Below are positions 56,571 to 64,000 of a DNA stretch of 64,000 nt, piece after piece. Position 1 is the stretch's first letter, and every line of letters starts with the position of its first letter. This stretch comes from Hyphomicrobiales bacterium (GTDB lineage: Bacteria > Pseudomonadota > Alphaproteobacteria > Rhizobiales > Rhizobiaceae). Under the pieces are notes generated by a model. That model searched no databases, was not told the DNA's origin, and worked only from the letters and a program-made list of their open reading frames with translations. Where the stretch lies: positions 1 to 64,000 of the forward strand of contig UEGQ01000027.1 of the NCBI GenBank assembly GCA_900466005.1. The letters run 5' to 3'. The translations under genes and the position numbers were made by a program.

Positions 56571-56795
56571 ATGACCTTCATCAACGTGCTGACACTCGCC
56601 CTCGTCATCGTGGGCGGGCTCAACTGGGGGCTGGTGGGCCTCTTCGGCTTCGATCTCGTCGCCGCGATCTTCGGCGCGGGCTCGCTGCTCGCCGGAACCG
56701 TCTACGTGCTGGTCGGACTGTCCGCCGTCTGGCAGATCATGCCGCTGACGTCCGCCCTGGGCGCCCGCGAACTTGCCGCAGAGCGCAAGCACTAG
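56571..56795 (+). CDS. DUF378 small membrane protein
   Basis: 74 residues, two membrane spans. The family signature is NWGLVGLFGFDLVAAIFG. An AAGGAG site lies 8 nt upstream. It probably shares a transcript with the fasciclin gene. Function unknown. Confidence 0.88.
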   Translation: MTFINVLTLALVIVGGLNWGLVGLFGFDLVAAIFGAGSLLAGTVYVLVGLSAVWQIMPLTSALGARELAAERKH

Positions 56796-56988
56796 CCTTC
56801 TGGAGGGGGCGGCCGGTCCGGTCCGCCGGCCGGCTCCTTCCGGTTCTGCGTATTGTAGAGATTGTGTTGGGACGGCCGATCGGTTGCGGGCCGGCACAAC
56901 TCATAAGCGCTCCTTGCGTGCGCATGCGGACGAACCGTCCGGTCCCTGATCCTGTCTGCAAAGGGGATCGAGCAGGCCTGTTTCGACC

Positions 56989-57380
56989 GTGCCGCAGCGC
57001 GCCGCGCTTTATCTCCGCGTCTCGACCGCGCGCCAAGCCAAGCATGATGTCTCCATTCCCGACCAGAAGCGACAGGGCGAAGCCCTATTGCGCGACGAGG
57101 GGCCTGCAGTTGGTCGAGACCTTCATCGAACCGGGCGCGTCTACGACCAACGACCGCGGTCCCGAGTTCCAGCGCATGATAGAGGCGGGAACATCGAAGC
57201 CCGCTCCGTTCGATGTCGTCGTGGTGCGCAAATCCGCCGCGACCGCCCGCCAGCGTATCCGCCGGGAAGGCCGCTCCCTCCTGCGCGCGCTGGCACAGCG
57301 TCGAGGTCGCAGAAGGCGAGGTCCGCATCACGGGATCGAAGTTCCGGCTGCTTCAGACGCTGGTATCGGGAAGTGGCGTA
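56989..57380 (+). pseudogene. Serine site-specific recombinase relic
   Basis: The N-terminal resolvase start is readable (AALYLRVSTARQAKHDVSIPDQ, with the YLRVST motif). After a frameshift near 57085 a second frame continues (GLQLVETFIEPGAS ... EFQRMIEAGTSKPAPFDVVVV). A large internal deletion then joins the C-terminal end in a third frame (VEVAEGEVRITGSKFRLLQTLV). So only the two ends of a ~500-residue recombinase remain. It lies beside tRNA-Ser, a frequent integration site, and marks a lost mobile element. Confidence 0.82.
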
Positions 57381-57407
57381 AACTCAGTGCCCACTCAGGG
57401 ACTGACA

Positions 57408-57497
57408 TGGCGGACAGGGTGGGATTCGAACCCACGGTACGGTTCCCCGCACGACGGTTTTCAAGACCGTTGCCTTAAACCACTCGGCCACCTGTCC
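57408..57497 (-). tRNA. tRNA-Ser (anticodon UGA)
   Basis: Minus strand: acceptor GGACAGG...CCTGTCC, D-arm GTGGCCGAGTGG, anticodon arm ACGGT-CTTGAAA-ACCGT giving anticodon TGA, a long variable arm as expected for serine, T-arm GGGTTCGAATCCC, discriminator G and an encoded CCA (57408-57410). Confidence 0.97.
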
Positions 57498-57838
57498 GGC
57501 GCATGGCGTTATGCGCAATGGCGCGAAACTTGGCAAGAGCGTTCGCCGCTGGCGGCGTTGAAAATCGGGCGGCGAGGGCGCTTGAATATTGCCTAACGTC
57601 AAATACCTTCCCCAAAGGGAAGAGCACGCCGATAGCGGCGCCCGGAACTGTATAATTTACCAGTCGTTAACCATTGATCTTGCATCATAGAACAAAGTTG
57701 CGACACTTTGCGCCCCCTCTGCCATGTTGTCGACAAGTTTATCTTCCTGATATAGCCGGAGTGACCGGGAAGAGGGGCATTGTTTCCTGGTCGCGTGGCG
57801 GAGCTGTTTGCCGCAGCGTGAACGAACAAGTGGGGCGT
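57498..57838. other. Intergenic region with rlpA promoter
   Basis: 341 bp between tRNA-Ser (minus) and rlpA (plus). No gene is seen; the AT-richer part around 57640-57700 probably contains the rlpA promoter. The upstream part of the open frame continuing from 57674 is not needed for the protein, because the lipoprotein signal starts at 57839. Confidence 0.5.
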
Positions 57839-58906
57839 ATGAGTTTCGATCGCGGTGGAGCTGTGAGGAGCGGTGCAAGGTGGATCGCCTTGTCGGTCCT
57901 TTGCGTGAGTGTGGCATCGTGCGCGAGCACGGAGGGCAAGAAGAAGACCCGCCACGGCAAGGAATATTTCTCCGAGTCCGAATACGGCGTGAAGGCGAGC
58001 CCGCGGGTTGCCACCGGCAAGAGCATCCCGAAGGGCGGCGGGCGCTATCTCGTCGGCAACCCTTACGTGGTCAAGGGCAAGGTCTACGTGCCCAAGGAAA
58101 ACCCGAATTACGACAAGGTGGGCATCGCCTCCTGGTACGGCTCGGCCTTCCACGGCCGCAAGACCGCCAACGGCGAGGTCTACGACCAGTTCTATCTTTC
58201 CGCTGCCCATCCGACCCTGCCGCTGCCGAGCTATGCGCGGGTGACGAATATCGAGAACGGCAACTCGGTGATCGTGCGCGTCAACGACCGCGGACCCTTC
58301 CACTCCAATCGCATCATCGACCTTTCGAACAAGACGGCCGATCTCCTCGACATGACGCACAGCGGCACCGGCAAGGTGCGCGTGCAGTATGTCGGCCCCG
58401 CCCGCATGGACGGGCACGACATGCCCTATCTCATGGCCTCCTACATCAGGAAGGGCGACCGCTTCCCGCTGGTCGATCCCGCCGGCCAGATCGCGAGCGG
58501 CGTGATGGTCGCCTCGGCCGATCCCGCGTCGGTTCCGCTGCCCGCTCCCTCGCCGATGGCGATGGCGGAGGCGCCTGCGCCGGCCATCCAGACGAGCCTT
58601 GCAGGCCCGACACCTTCGGAAGCCTTCGGCGGTCAGCAGATCGTGCCGGCGGCGCTCGATTCCTTCACCGGCTTCGTGCTGCTGCCGGAACTCGGCCCCT
58701 TACCCTATGAGCGGCCGCAGCCCGGCCTCGGCGACGGCGCGAGCTATGCCTCGGCCTATGCCGAGGAGCCCACCGTCACCGTGCGTCTTGCCTTCGACGC
58801 GGTTATGGTGCGCAATGACGGCCTGACCGAGGGCGCGATTCTGGCCTCGGCCCGGCGCGCGGCGGCAGGGAAGGCCTCTTCCGACGGCGCCAAGCCGACG
58901 CGGTGA
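57839..58906 (+). CDS. rlpA: RlpA-like septal lipoprotein / lytic transglycosylase
   Basis: 355 residues. Lipoprotein signal (WIALSVLCVSVASCAST, lipobox VASC). The double-psi beta-barrel has the family motifs ASWYGSAFHGRKTANGEVYD and VRVNDRGPF, including the catalytic Asp. RlpA binds and may cleave denuded peptidoglycan at the septum. The start at 57839 is chosen so that the signal peptide begins at once; GTG codons slightly upstream are alternatives. The C-terminal third is Pro/Ala-rich without a clear SPOR domain. It is followed by a D,D-carboxypeptidase-like gene. Confidence 0.88.
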   Translation: MSFDRGGAVRSGARWIALSVLCVSVASCASTEGKKKTRHGKEYFSESEYGVKASPRVATGKSIPKGGGRYLVGNPYVVKGKVYVPKENPNYDKVGIASWYGSAFHGRKTANGEVYDQFYLSAAHPTLPLPSYARVTNIENGNSVIVRVNDRGPFHSNRIIDLSNKTADLLDMTHSGTGKVRVQYVGPARMDGHDMPYLMASYIRKGDRFPLVDPAGQIASGVMVASADPASVPLPAPSPMAMAEAPAPAIQTSLAGPTPSEAFGGQQIVPAALDSFTGFVLLPELGPLPYERPQPGLGDGASYASAYAEEPTVTVRLAFDAVMVRNDGLTEGAILASARRAAAGKASSDGAKPTR

Positions 58907-58964
58907 CGTTCGGGCTGCGACCGGCGGTCCGCCCGGGAAGAGGAAAGCGGGCCGAAGGCAGACG

Positions 58965-60200
58965 ATGACGGGAAACAGCCTCGCAAGACCCATCGGGCAC
59001 CGTCCGGCACGGCAAGTTGCCGATGCACCCGTCATTTGCCGTCTCGCGGCCATGTTCGCCGTTCTTTTCCTTGTCCTCGTGACCGGCCTGCCGGCGGCCG
59101 CGCAGCAGAAGGCCGCCCCCGCCTTCGAGACCAAGGCGGCCCAAGCCTATCTGATCGAAGCCTCGACCGGCACCATCCTGCTTTCGAAGAACCCGACGAA
59201 GACGCTCGCGCCCGCATCGCTCGCCAAGATGATGACGCTCGAAGTGGTGTTCGACGCGCTGAAGCGCGGCGAGGTGAGCCTCGACACCGTCTACAAGGTC
59301 TCCGAGCATGCCTGGCGGACCGGGGGCGCGCCCTCGCGCACCTCGACGATGTTCGCCGCGCTCAATTCGCTGGTGCGGGTCGAGGACCTGCTGAAGGGCG
59401 TCGCGGTGCAGATGGCGAACGACGGCTGCATCGTGCTCGCCGAGGGGATGGCCGGCAGCGAGGAAAAGTTCGCCGAACGCATGAATGCGCGCGCGACCGC
59501 AATCGGGCTTACCGACACGCATTTTGCCAACCCGACGGGGCTTCCCGATCCCGCCAACCGCACGACGGTCAAGGACATGGTGACGCTCGCGCGGCACCTC
59601 GAGACGGCCTATTCGGATTACTACCGGCTGCTGTCGCTGCCGGATTTCGAGTGGAACAAGATCTACCAGCGCAACCGCAATCCGATGCTGGCGGCCGGCA
59701 TCGGCGCCGACGGGCTCGCCACCGGCTTTGCCGAAGGGGAGGGGTTCTCGATCCTGACCTCTGCGGAGCAGAACGGCCGGCGACTTTTCCTCGCTATGGG
59801 CGGGCTTGCGACCGACAAGGACCGGCGCGAGGAGGCGGTCAGGCTCCTCAAATGGGGTTTCGAGAACTTCGAGATGCGCACCGTCTTCAAGGCGGGCGAG
59901 ACAATCGGGCAGGCGAGCGTCTACGGCGGCGATCGCGGCAAGGTCGACCTCGTCGCGGCAGCGCCGGTCGAGATCTACGTCCCGGTGACGAACCCGGAAC
60001 GGCTTTCCGCCCGGATCGTCTATCGCTGGCCGCTCGACGCACCCGTGTCGCAGGGACAGGATGTGGGGACACTCAGAATCACCGCCGGCGACAGGCTGCT
60101 GCGCGAGGTGCCGCTGAAGACCGCGGCGGCGGTCGGGCCGGGCACGCTGCGGCAGAAGGCGACCGACGCGCTGATCGAACTCCTGTTCTTCTGGCTGTAG
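58965..60200 (+). CDS. D-alanyl-D-alanine carboxypeptidase-like (PBP5/DacF family), with altered motifs
   Basis: 411 residues, signal peptide/anchor at ~20-48, peptidase S11 domain and C-terminal PBP5-type beta domain. The S-x-x-K motif is present (Ser85-Leu-Ala-Lys88). But the S-x-N motif reads Met150-Ala-Asn152 and the K-T-G motif reads Ala252-Thr-Gly254, so two of three active-site motifs have lost the key residue. Other parts (FANPTGLPD, ADGLATGF) align well with the family. It could be a divergent or inactive enzyme that binds peptidoglycan. It lies between rlpA and tmk. Confidence 0.85.
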   Translation: MTGNSLARPIGHRPARQVADAPVICRLAAMFAVLFLVLVTGLPAAAQQKAAPAFETKAAQAYLIEASTGTILLSKNPTKTLAPASLAKMMTLEVVFDALKRGEVSLDTVYKVSEHAWRTGGAPSRTSTMFAALNSLVRVEDLLKGVAVQMANDGCIVLAEGMAGSEEKFAERMNARATAIGLTDTHFANPTGLPDPANRTTVKDMVTLARHLETAYSDYYRLLSLPDFEWNKIYQRNRNPMLAAGIGADGLATGFAEGEGFSILTSAEQNGRRLFLAMGGLATDKDRREEAVRLLKWGFENFEMRTVFKAGETIGQASVYGGDRGKVDLVAAAPVEIYVPVTNPERLSARIVYRWPLDAPVSQGQDVGTLRITAGDRLLREVPLKTAAAVGPGTLRQKATDALIELLFFWL

Positions 60201-60278
60201 AGCGCTTCCGGCTCCGATACGGCTTGCCGAGGTTTCGCGGCACGGGCATATGGGATAGAAACGGAAGCGGGCCGGCAC

Positions 60279-60989
60279 GTGCGCCGGGATGACGGGAAGC
60301 AGAGATTGGCGACGGGACGGGGATTGTTCGTAACATTCGAAGGCGGCGAGGGGGCCGGCAAGTCGACGCAGATTCGCCGTCTTGCCGAGGCGCTGAAGGC
60401 CCGCGGCCTCGAAGTGCTGGTCACCCGCGAGCCCGGCGGTTCGCCGGGGGCCGAGGCGCTGCGCCATGTGCTCCTGTCCGGCGCGGCGGAGGATTTCGGC
60501 GTGCGCATGGAGGCACTGCTCTTCGCCGCCGCGCGCAACGACCACGTCGAGACGGTGATCCGGCCGGCGCTCCAAAGGGGTGCGGTGGTGCTCTGCGACC
60601 GCTTCATGGATTCCTCGCGCGTCTATCAGGGTGTCACCGGCAATCTCGAATCGGAATTCATCGATACACTCGAGCGGGTGGCGGTGGACGGCGTGGTGCC
60701 CGACCTTACCCTCATCCTCGACCTGCCGGCCGAGCGCGGCCTCGAACGGGCGCGCGGCAGGGCCGGGCCGGGCGCGAACGGTGCGCCGGACCGGTTCGAA
60801 AAGGAGGAACTGGAGACGCATGAGAAGCGGCGCCAGGGCTTTCTCGACATCGCGGCCGCCGATCCGAAACGCTGTCGGGTGGTAGATGCCGGCCGGCCGG
60901 TCGAGGCGATTGCCGCCGAGATACTCGCACTTGTCGAGCCGCTGGCGCTCGGCCTGCGAAGGACGGAAAGACCGGTGACCGCCGAATGA
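60279..60989 (+). CDS. tmk: Thymidylate kinase
   Basis: 236 residues from GTG 60279; a TTG at 60306 (227 residues) is an equally reasonable start closer to the usual length. It phosphorylates dTMP to dTDP. P-loop [11 protein letters not shown], the DRF motif in [13 protein letters not shown] and the TREPGG sequence are intact. The stop overlaps the holB ATG by 4 bp (ATGA), so the two are translationally coupled. Confidence 0.96.
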   Translation: MRRDDGKQRLATGRGLFVTFEGGEGAGKSTQIRRLAEALKARGLEVLVTREPGGSPGAEALRHVLLSGAAEDFGVRMEALLFAAARNDHVETVIRPALQRGAVVLCDRFMDSSRVYQGVTGNLESEFIDTLERVAVDGVVPDLTLILDLPAERGLERARGRAGPGANGAPDRFEKEELETHEKRRQGFLDIAAADPKRCRVVDAGRPVEAIAAEILALVEPLALGLRRTERPVTAE

Positions 60990-62011
60990 GCGACGAACGC
61001 CAGGGACTTCTCGACGGCGCGGCACCGCCGCTCGCCACGGCCAAGCTTTTCGGCCATCAGGAGGCGGAACGCTTCCTCGCCGAAAGCTATCGCTCCGGCA
61101 AGGGCCACCATGCGATCCTGATCGAGGGACCGGAGGGGATCGGCAAGGCGACGCTCGCCTTCCGGTTTGCCGCGCATGTGCTTTCGCATCCGGAGCCGTC
61201 GCAGGCGCCGGCCGTGCTCGGCGATCCCGATCCGGCCTCGGCGCTGGTGCGCCAGCTTGCCTCCGGCGCCAGCCACAACCTGCTCCATCTTACCCGCCCC
61301 GTGGACGAGAAGACCGGCAAGGTGCGCAGCGCCATCACCATCGACGAGGTGCGCAGGGCCGGCCACTTCTTTTCGCAGACCTCGGGGACGGGGAACTGGC
61401 GGATCGTCATCATCGATCCGGCCGACGACCTCAACCGCAACGCGGCGAACGCCATCCTGAAAATCCTCGAGGAGCCGCCGAAGCGGGCGATGTTCCTGGT
61501 GCTGAGCCACGCGCCGGGCAAGCTCCTGCCGACGATCCGTTCGCGCTGCCTGCCGCTGAAGCTCGAGCCGCTCTCCGCCGGCGACATGAAACGGGCGCTC
61601 GGGCAGCTCGGGATCGCGCTTGCCGGCGGGCAGCGGGAGACGGTGCTCGCGCTCGCCAAGGGCAGTGTCGCGCGGGCGCTGAAGGTCATCAATTACGGCG
61701 GCCTCGACATCATCGCCGCCTTCGACGAACTGCTGGCGGCCCAAGGGCCGGCGGCACGCAAGGTCATGCACAGGATCGCCGATGCGCTGAGCGCCAGGGA
61801 CAGCGACGTCGCCTTCGGCTTCTTCGTCGAGCACCTCGGCGACCATCTCCACGAGCAGGCGAGGGCGGCGGCCCTTTCCGGCGCGAGCGGCGAGGCAGAC
61901 CGTTTCGCGCGGCTCTCCTCCTCGGTCACCGAGCGGCTCGCCGTCAGCGCCGCCTACAATCTCGACCGCAAGCAGACCATCCTCGACATCCTCGACGAGG
62001 TCGCCCGGTAG
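60986..62011 (+). CDS. holB: DNA polymerase III subunit delta'
   Basis: 341 residues, AAA+ clamp-loader subunit. Walker A-like [12 protein letters not shown], sensor-like SRC ([10 protein letters not shown]), and a C-terminal collar helix region. It loads the beta clamp as part of the gamma/delta' complex. It overlaps tmk and precedes metG by 106 bp; the order tmk-holB-metG-tatD is common in alphaproteobacteria. Confidence 0.95.
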   Translation: MSDERQGLLDGAAPPLATAKLFGHQEAERFLAESYRSGKGHHAILIEGPEGIGKATLAFRFAAHVLSHPEPSQAPAVLGDPDPASALVRQLASGASHNLLHLTRPVDEKTGKVRSAITIDEVRRAGHFFSQTSGTGNWRIVIIDPADDLNRNAANAILKILEEPPKRAMFLVLSHAPGKLLPTIRSRCLPLKLEPLSAGDMKRALGQLGIALAGGQRETVLALAKGSVARALKVINYGGLDIIAAFDELLAAQGPAARKVMHRIADALSARDSDVAFGFFVEHLGDHLHEQARAAALSGASGEADRFARLSSSVTERLAVSAAYNLDRKQTILDILDEVAR

Positions 62012-62117
62012 GATGGTCGTTCAACATTTCGCAAGAGCGAAACTTGTTGTTTCGCATGGCGATGACATGCGCTAGAGCAGGACGGCAAAAAGAACGCAGT
62101 CCGCAACAGGGCCGATC

Positions 62118-63674
62118 ATGAAAGACACATTCTATATTACGACCGCCATTTCCTATCCGAACGGCAAGCCGCATATCGGCCATGCCTACGAACTGATCGC
62201 CACCGATGCGATGGCGCGGTTCCAGCGGCTCGACGGGCGGGACGTGTTCTTTCTGACCGGCACTGACGAACACGGACAGAAGATGCAGCAGACGGCGCGC
62301 GCCGAAGGCATCACCCCGGAGGCGCTCGCCGAGCGCAATTCGAACGAATTCCGCGCCATGGGCAAGCTGCTCAACGCCTCGAACGACGATTTCATCCGCA
62401 CGACCGAGAAGCGCCACCATGAGACGGTGCAGGAAGTCTGGCGGCGCATGGCTGCGAACGGCGACATCTACAAGGACAGCTATGCCGGCTGGTACTCGGT
62501 CCGCGACGAAGCCTATTACCAGGAAGAGGAAACCGAAGTGCGCGCCGATGGCGTGCGTTACGGGCCGCAGGGCACGCCGGTCGAATGGGTCGAGGAGGAG
62601 AGCTATTTCTTCCGCCTCTCCGCCTATGCCGAGCCGCTGCTCAGGCACTACGAGGAGAACCCGGACTTCATCGGCCCGGCGGAGCGCCGCAACGAGGTGA
62701 TCTCCTTCGTGAAATCGGGTCTCAAGGATCTCTCGATCTCGCGGACGACCTTCGACTGGGGCATCAAGGTGCCGGATGATCCGAAACACGTGATGTATGT
62801 CTGGGTCGACGCGCTGACCAACTACATCACCGCTACCGGCTATGTCGAAGACCAGAGCGGGCCGCGGGCGAAATACTGGCCGGCGGATATCCATGTTATC
62901 GGCAAGGACATCATCCGTTTCCACGCCGTCTACTGGCCGGCTTTCCTGATGTCGGCCAAGCTGCCGCTGCCGAAGCGGGTCTACGCCCACGGCTTCCTGC
63001 TCAACAAGGGCGAGAAGATGTCGAAATCGCTCGGCAACGTCGTCGACCCGGTCAACCTGGTGAACCATTTCGGCCTCGACCAGGTGCGCTACTTCTTCCT
63101 GCGCGAAGTCTCCTTCGGCCACGACGGCAGCTATTCGGAAGAGGCGATCGCCACCCGCATCAATGCCGATCTGGCGAACGGCATCGGCAATCTCGCGAGC
63201 CGCTCGCTGTCGATGATCGTCAAGAACTGCGACGGCAAGATTCCCGAATGCGGCGAACTTACCGATGCCGACAGGGAGATGCTCGCCTCGGCCGACGGGC
63301 TGATCGAGATCTGCCGCGAGGAGATGAACCGCCAGGCGATTCACAAGGCGGTCACGGCGATCATCGCCGTCGTCTCCGAGGCCGACCGGTACTTCGCGGG
63401 CCAAGAGCCCTGGGCACTGAAGAAGACCGATCCCGAGCGCATGGCCACAGTGCTCTACGTGACGGCGGAAGTCGTCCGGCAGATCGCGATCCTCCTGCAG
63501 CCGATCGTGCCGGACTCGGCCGCAAAGCTGCTCGACCTCGTCGCCGTTCCGCAGGATGCGCGCGACTTCGCCCGTCTCGGCGCAGCCGGCCGGCTTGCCG
63601 CCGGCACGCCCCTCGAGGCACCGAAGCCGGTCTTCCCGCGTTATGTCGCACCGGAAGAGACAGCGAAGGCCTGA
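62118..63674 (+). CDS. metG: Methionyl-tRNA synthetase
   Basis: 518 residues, class I aminoacyl-tRNA synthetase. HIGH-type motif [14 protein letters not shown] motif [10 protein letters not shown], and an anticodon-binding helical domain. It has no zinc-knuckle pair and no C-terminal EMAP domain, so it is the compact type. Start at 62118 gives the usual family N-terminus ([19 protein letters not shown]). Confidence 0.98.
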   Translation: MKDTFYITTAISYPNGKPHIGHAYELIATDAMARFQRLDGRDVFFLTGTDEHGQKMQQTARAEGITPEALAERNSNEFRAMGKLLNASNDDFIRTTEKRHHETVQEVWRRMAANGDIYKDSYAGWYSVRDEAYYQEEETEVRADGVRYGPQGTPVEWVEEESYFFRLSAYAEPLLRHYEENPDFIGPAERRNEVISFVKSGLKDLSISRTTFDWGIKVPDDPKHVMYVWVDALTNYITATGYVEDQSGPRAKYWPADIHVIGKDIIRFHAVYWPAFLMSAKLPLPKRVYAHGFLLNKGEKMSKSLGNVVDPVNLVNHFGLDQVRYFFLREVSFGHDGSYSEEAIATRINADLANGIGNLASRSLSMIVKNCDGKIPECGELTDADREMLASADGLIEICREEMNRQAIHKAVTAIIAVVSEADRYFAGQEPWALKKTDPERMATVLYVTAEVVRQIAILLQPIVPDSAAKLLDLVAVPQDARDFARLGAAGRLAAGTPLEAPKPVFPRYVAPEETAKA

Positions 63675-63678
63675 CGGA

Positions 63679-64000
63679 ATGCTGATCGACACCCATTGCC
63701 ATCTCGACTTCCCCGATTTCGATGAAGAGCGCGACGCGCTCGTCGCGCGCGCGCACGCCGCAGGCGTCGGCCGGATGGTGACGATCTCGACCAGGGTGCG
63801 TAAGCTCGACACGCTGCTTGCAATCACCGAGCGCCATCCATCGGTTTTCTGTTCGGTCGGTACGCATCCGAACAATGCAAACGAGGAACTCGACGTGACG
63901 GCCGATGACCTCGTGCGGCTTGCCGAGCATCCGAAGGTGGTTGCGATCGGCGAATGCGGGCTCGACTATTTCTACGACACGCAGACGCCGGAAGACCAGA
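63679..64000 (+). CDS. tatD: TatD-family metal-dependent hydrolase (5' part, cut by window end)
   Basis: The first 107 residues are visible. LIDTHCHLDFPDF carries the first His pair of the metal site and IGECGLDYFYD the Glu ligand. The gene starts 5 bp after metG. TatD proteins are 3'-5' exonuclease-like nucleases. The remaining ~150 residues lie beyond the window. Confidence 0.95.
   Translation, partial: MLIDTHCHLDFPDFDEERDALVARAHAAGVGRMVTISTRVRKLDTLLAITERHPSVFCSVGTHPNNANEELDVTADDLVRLAEHPKVVAIGECGLDYFYDTQTPEDQ

Noticed and set aside
57408-57497. Intact genomic island at tRNA-Ser
   Set aside because: Only recombinase fragments remain; I saw no repeated tRNA 3' end as second attachment site, and the genes on both sides look like ordinary chromosome.

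Overview
The window is high-GC DNA from a chromosome of an alphaproteobacterium, almost certainly order Hyphomicrobiales (Rhizobiales), family Rhizobiaceae or close to it. The evidence is a UvrB with long low-complexity extensions, an ExoD homologue, paired entericidins, DUF1127 and DUF982 micro-proteins, RIME-like palindromic intergenic elements, and a cobQ neighbourhood next to quaternary-amine genes. Genus cannot be decided by reading. Two genes (226-1791 and 9116-10546) have visibly lower GC and look accessory.

Layout. 0-11 kb: an accessory pentapeptide/hydrolase gene, uvrB carrying palindromic elements inside its reading frame, a GGDEF-EAL protein, a small membrane protein, an accessory HEPN/MauJ-like gene, a thioesterase, and most of the modular repeats. 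11-20.8 kb: a lipoprotein, a TauE/SafE exporter, a GbdR/GlxA-type regulator, a LysR-DUF1127 regulatory locus, an FMN flavoprotein facing a MocR regulator, and an autotransporter.

20.8-42.3 kb: a dispersed one-carbon island. It encodes an MttB-family methyltransferase without pyrrolysine, its corrinoid protein, a RACo/RamA-type corrinoid activator, a pterin-binding methyltransferase, MetF-like and MetV-like proteins, a PF13769-type small protein, a DUF1638 protein, an Fe-S protein, a homocysteine methyltransferase, a betaine-type ABC importer and CobQ. Read together, the importer brings in a quaternary amine, MttB and the corrinoid protein remove a methyl group, the pterin methyltransferase passes it to tetrahydrofolate, and MetF/MetV oxidise methyl-THF toward methylene-THF. 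Bmt offers a direct route to methionine and CobQ helps make the cofactor. The substrate is not shown by the sequence. Three promoters (GbdR-like regulator, PF13769-metV-metF, corrinoid/mttB) share tandem GCGAC motifs 21-22 bp apart, and four pathway proteins carry Arg/Gly-rich tails. A structured RNA with an intrinsic terminator precedes cobQ.

42.3-53.5 kb: a polysaccharide locus. Two tandem paralogous giant membrane proteins each fuse a GH18-like domain lacking the catalytic glutamate, a complete CE4 (NodB-like) deacetylase and a processive GT2 synthase; a divergent exported DUF3131 protein follows. Both paralogue promoters carry FNR/FixK-like boxes.

53.5-64 kb: an MFS pump with a MerR regulator at a SoxR-box-like site, a cupin regulator, a fasciclin protein, a serine-recombinase relic next to tRNA-Ser(UGA), then a housekeeping run rlpA - D,D-carboxypeptidase-like - tmk - holB - metG - tatD (cut by the window end). 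No CRISPR array, intact insertion sequence, rRNA or prophage was seen.
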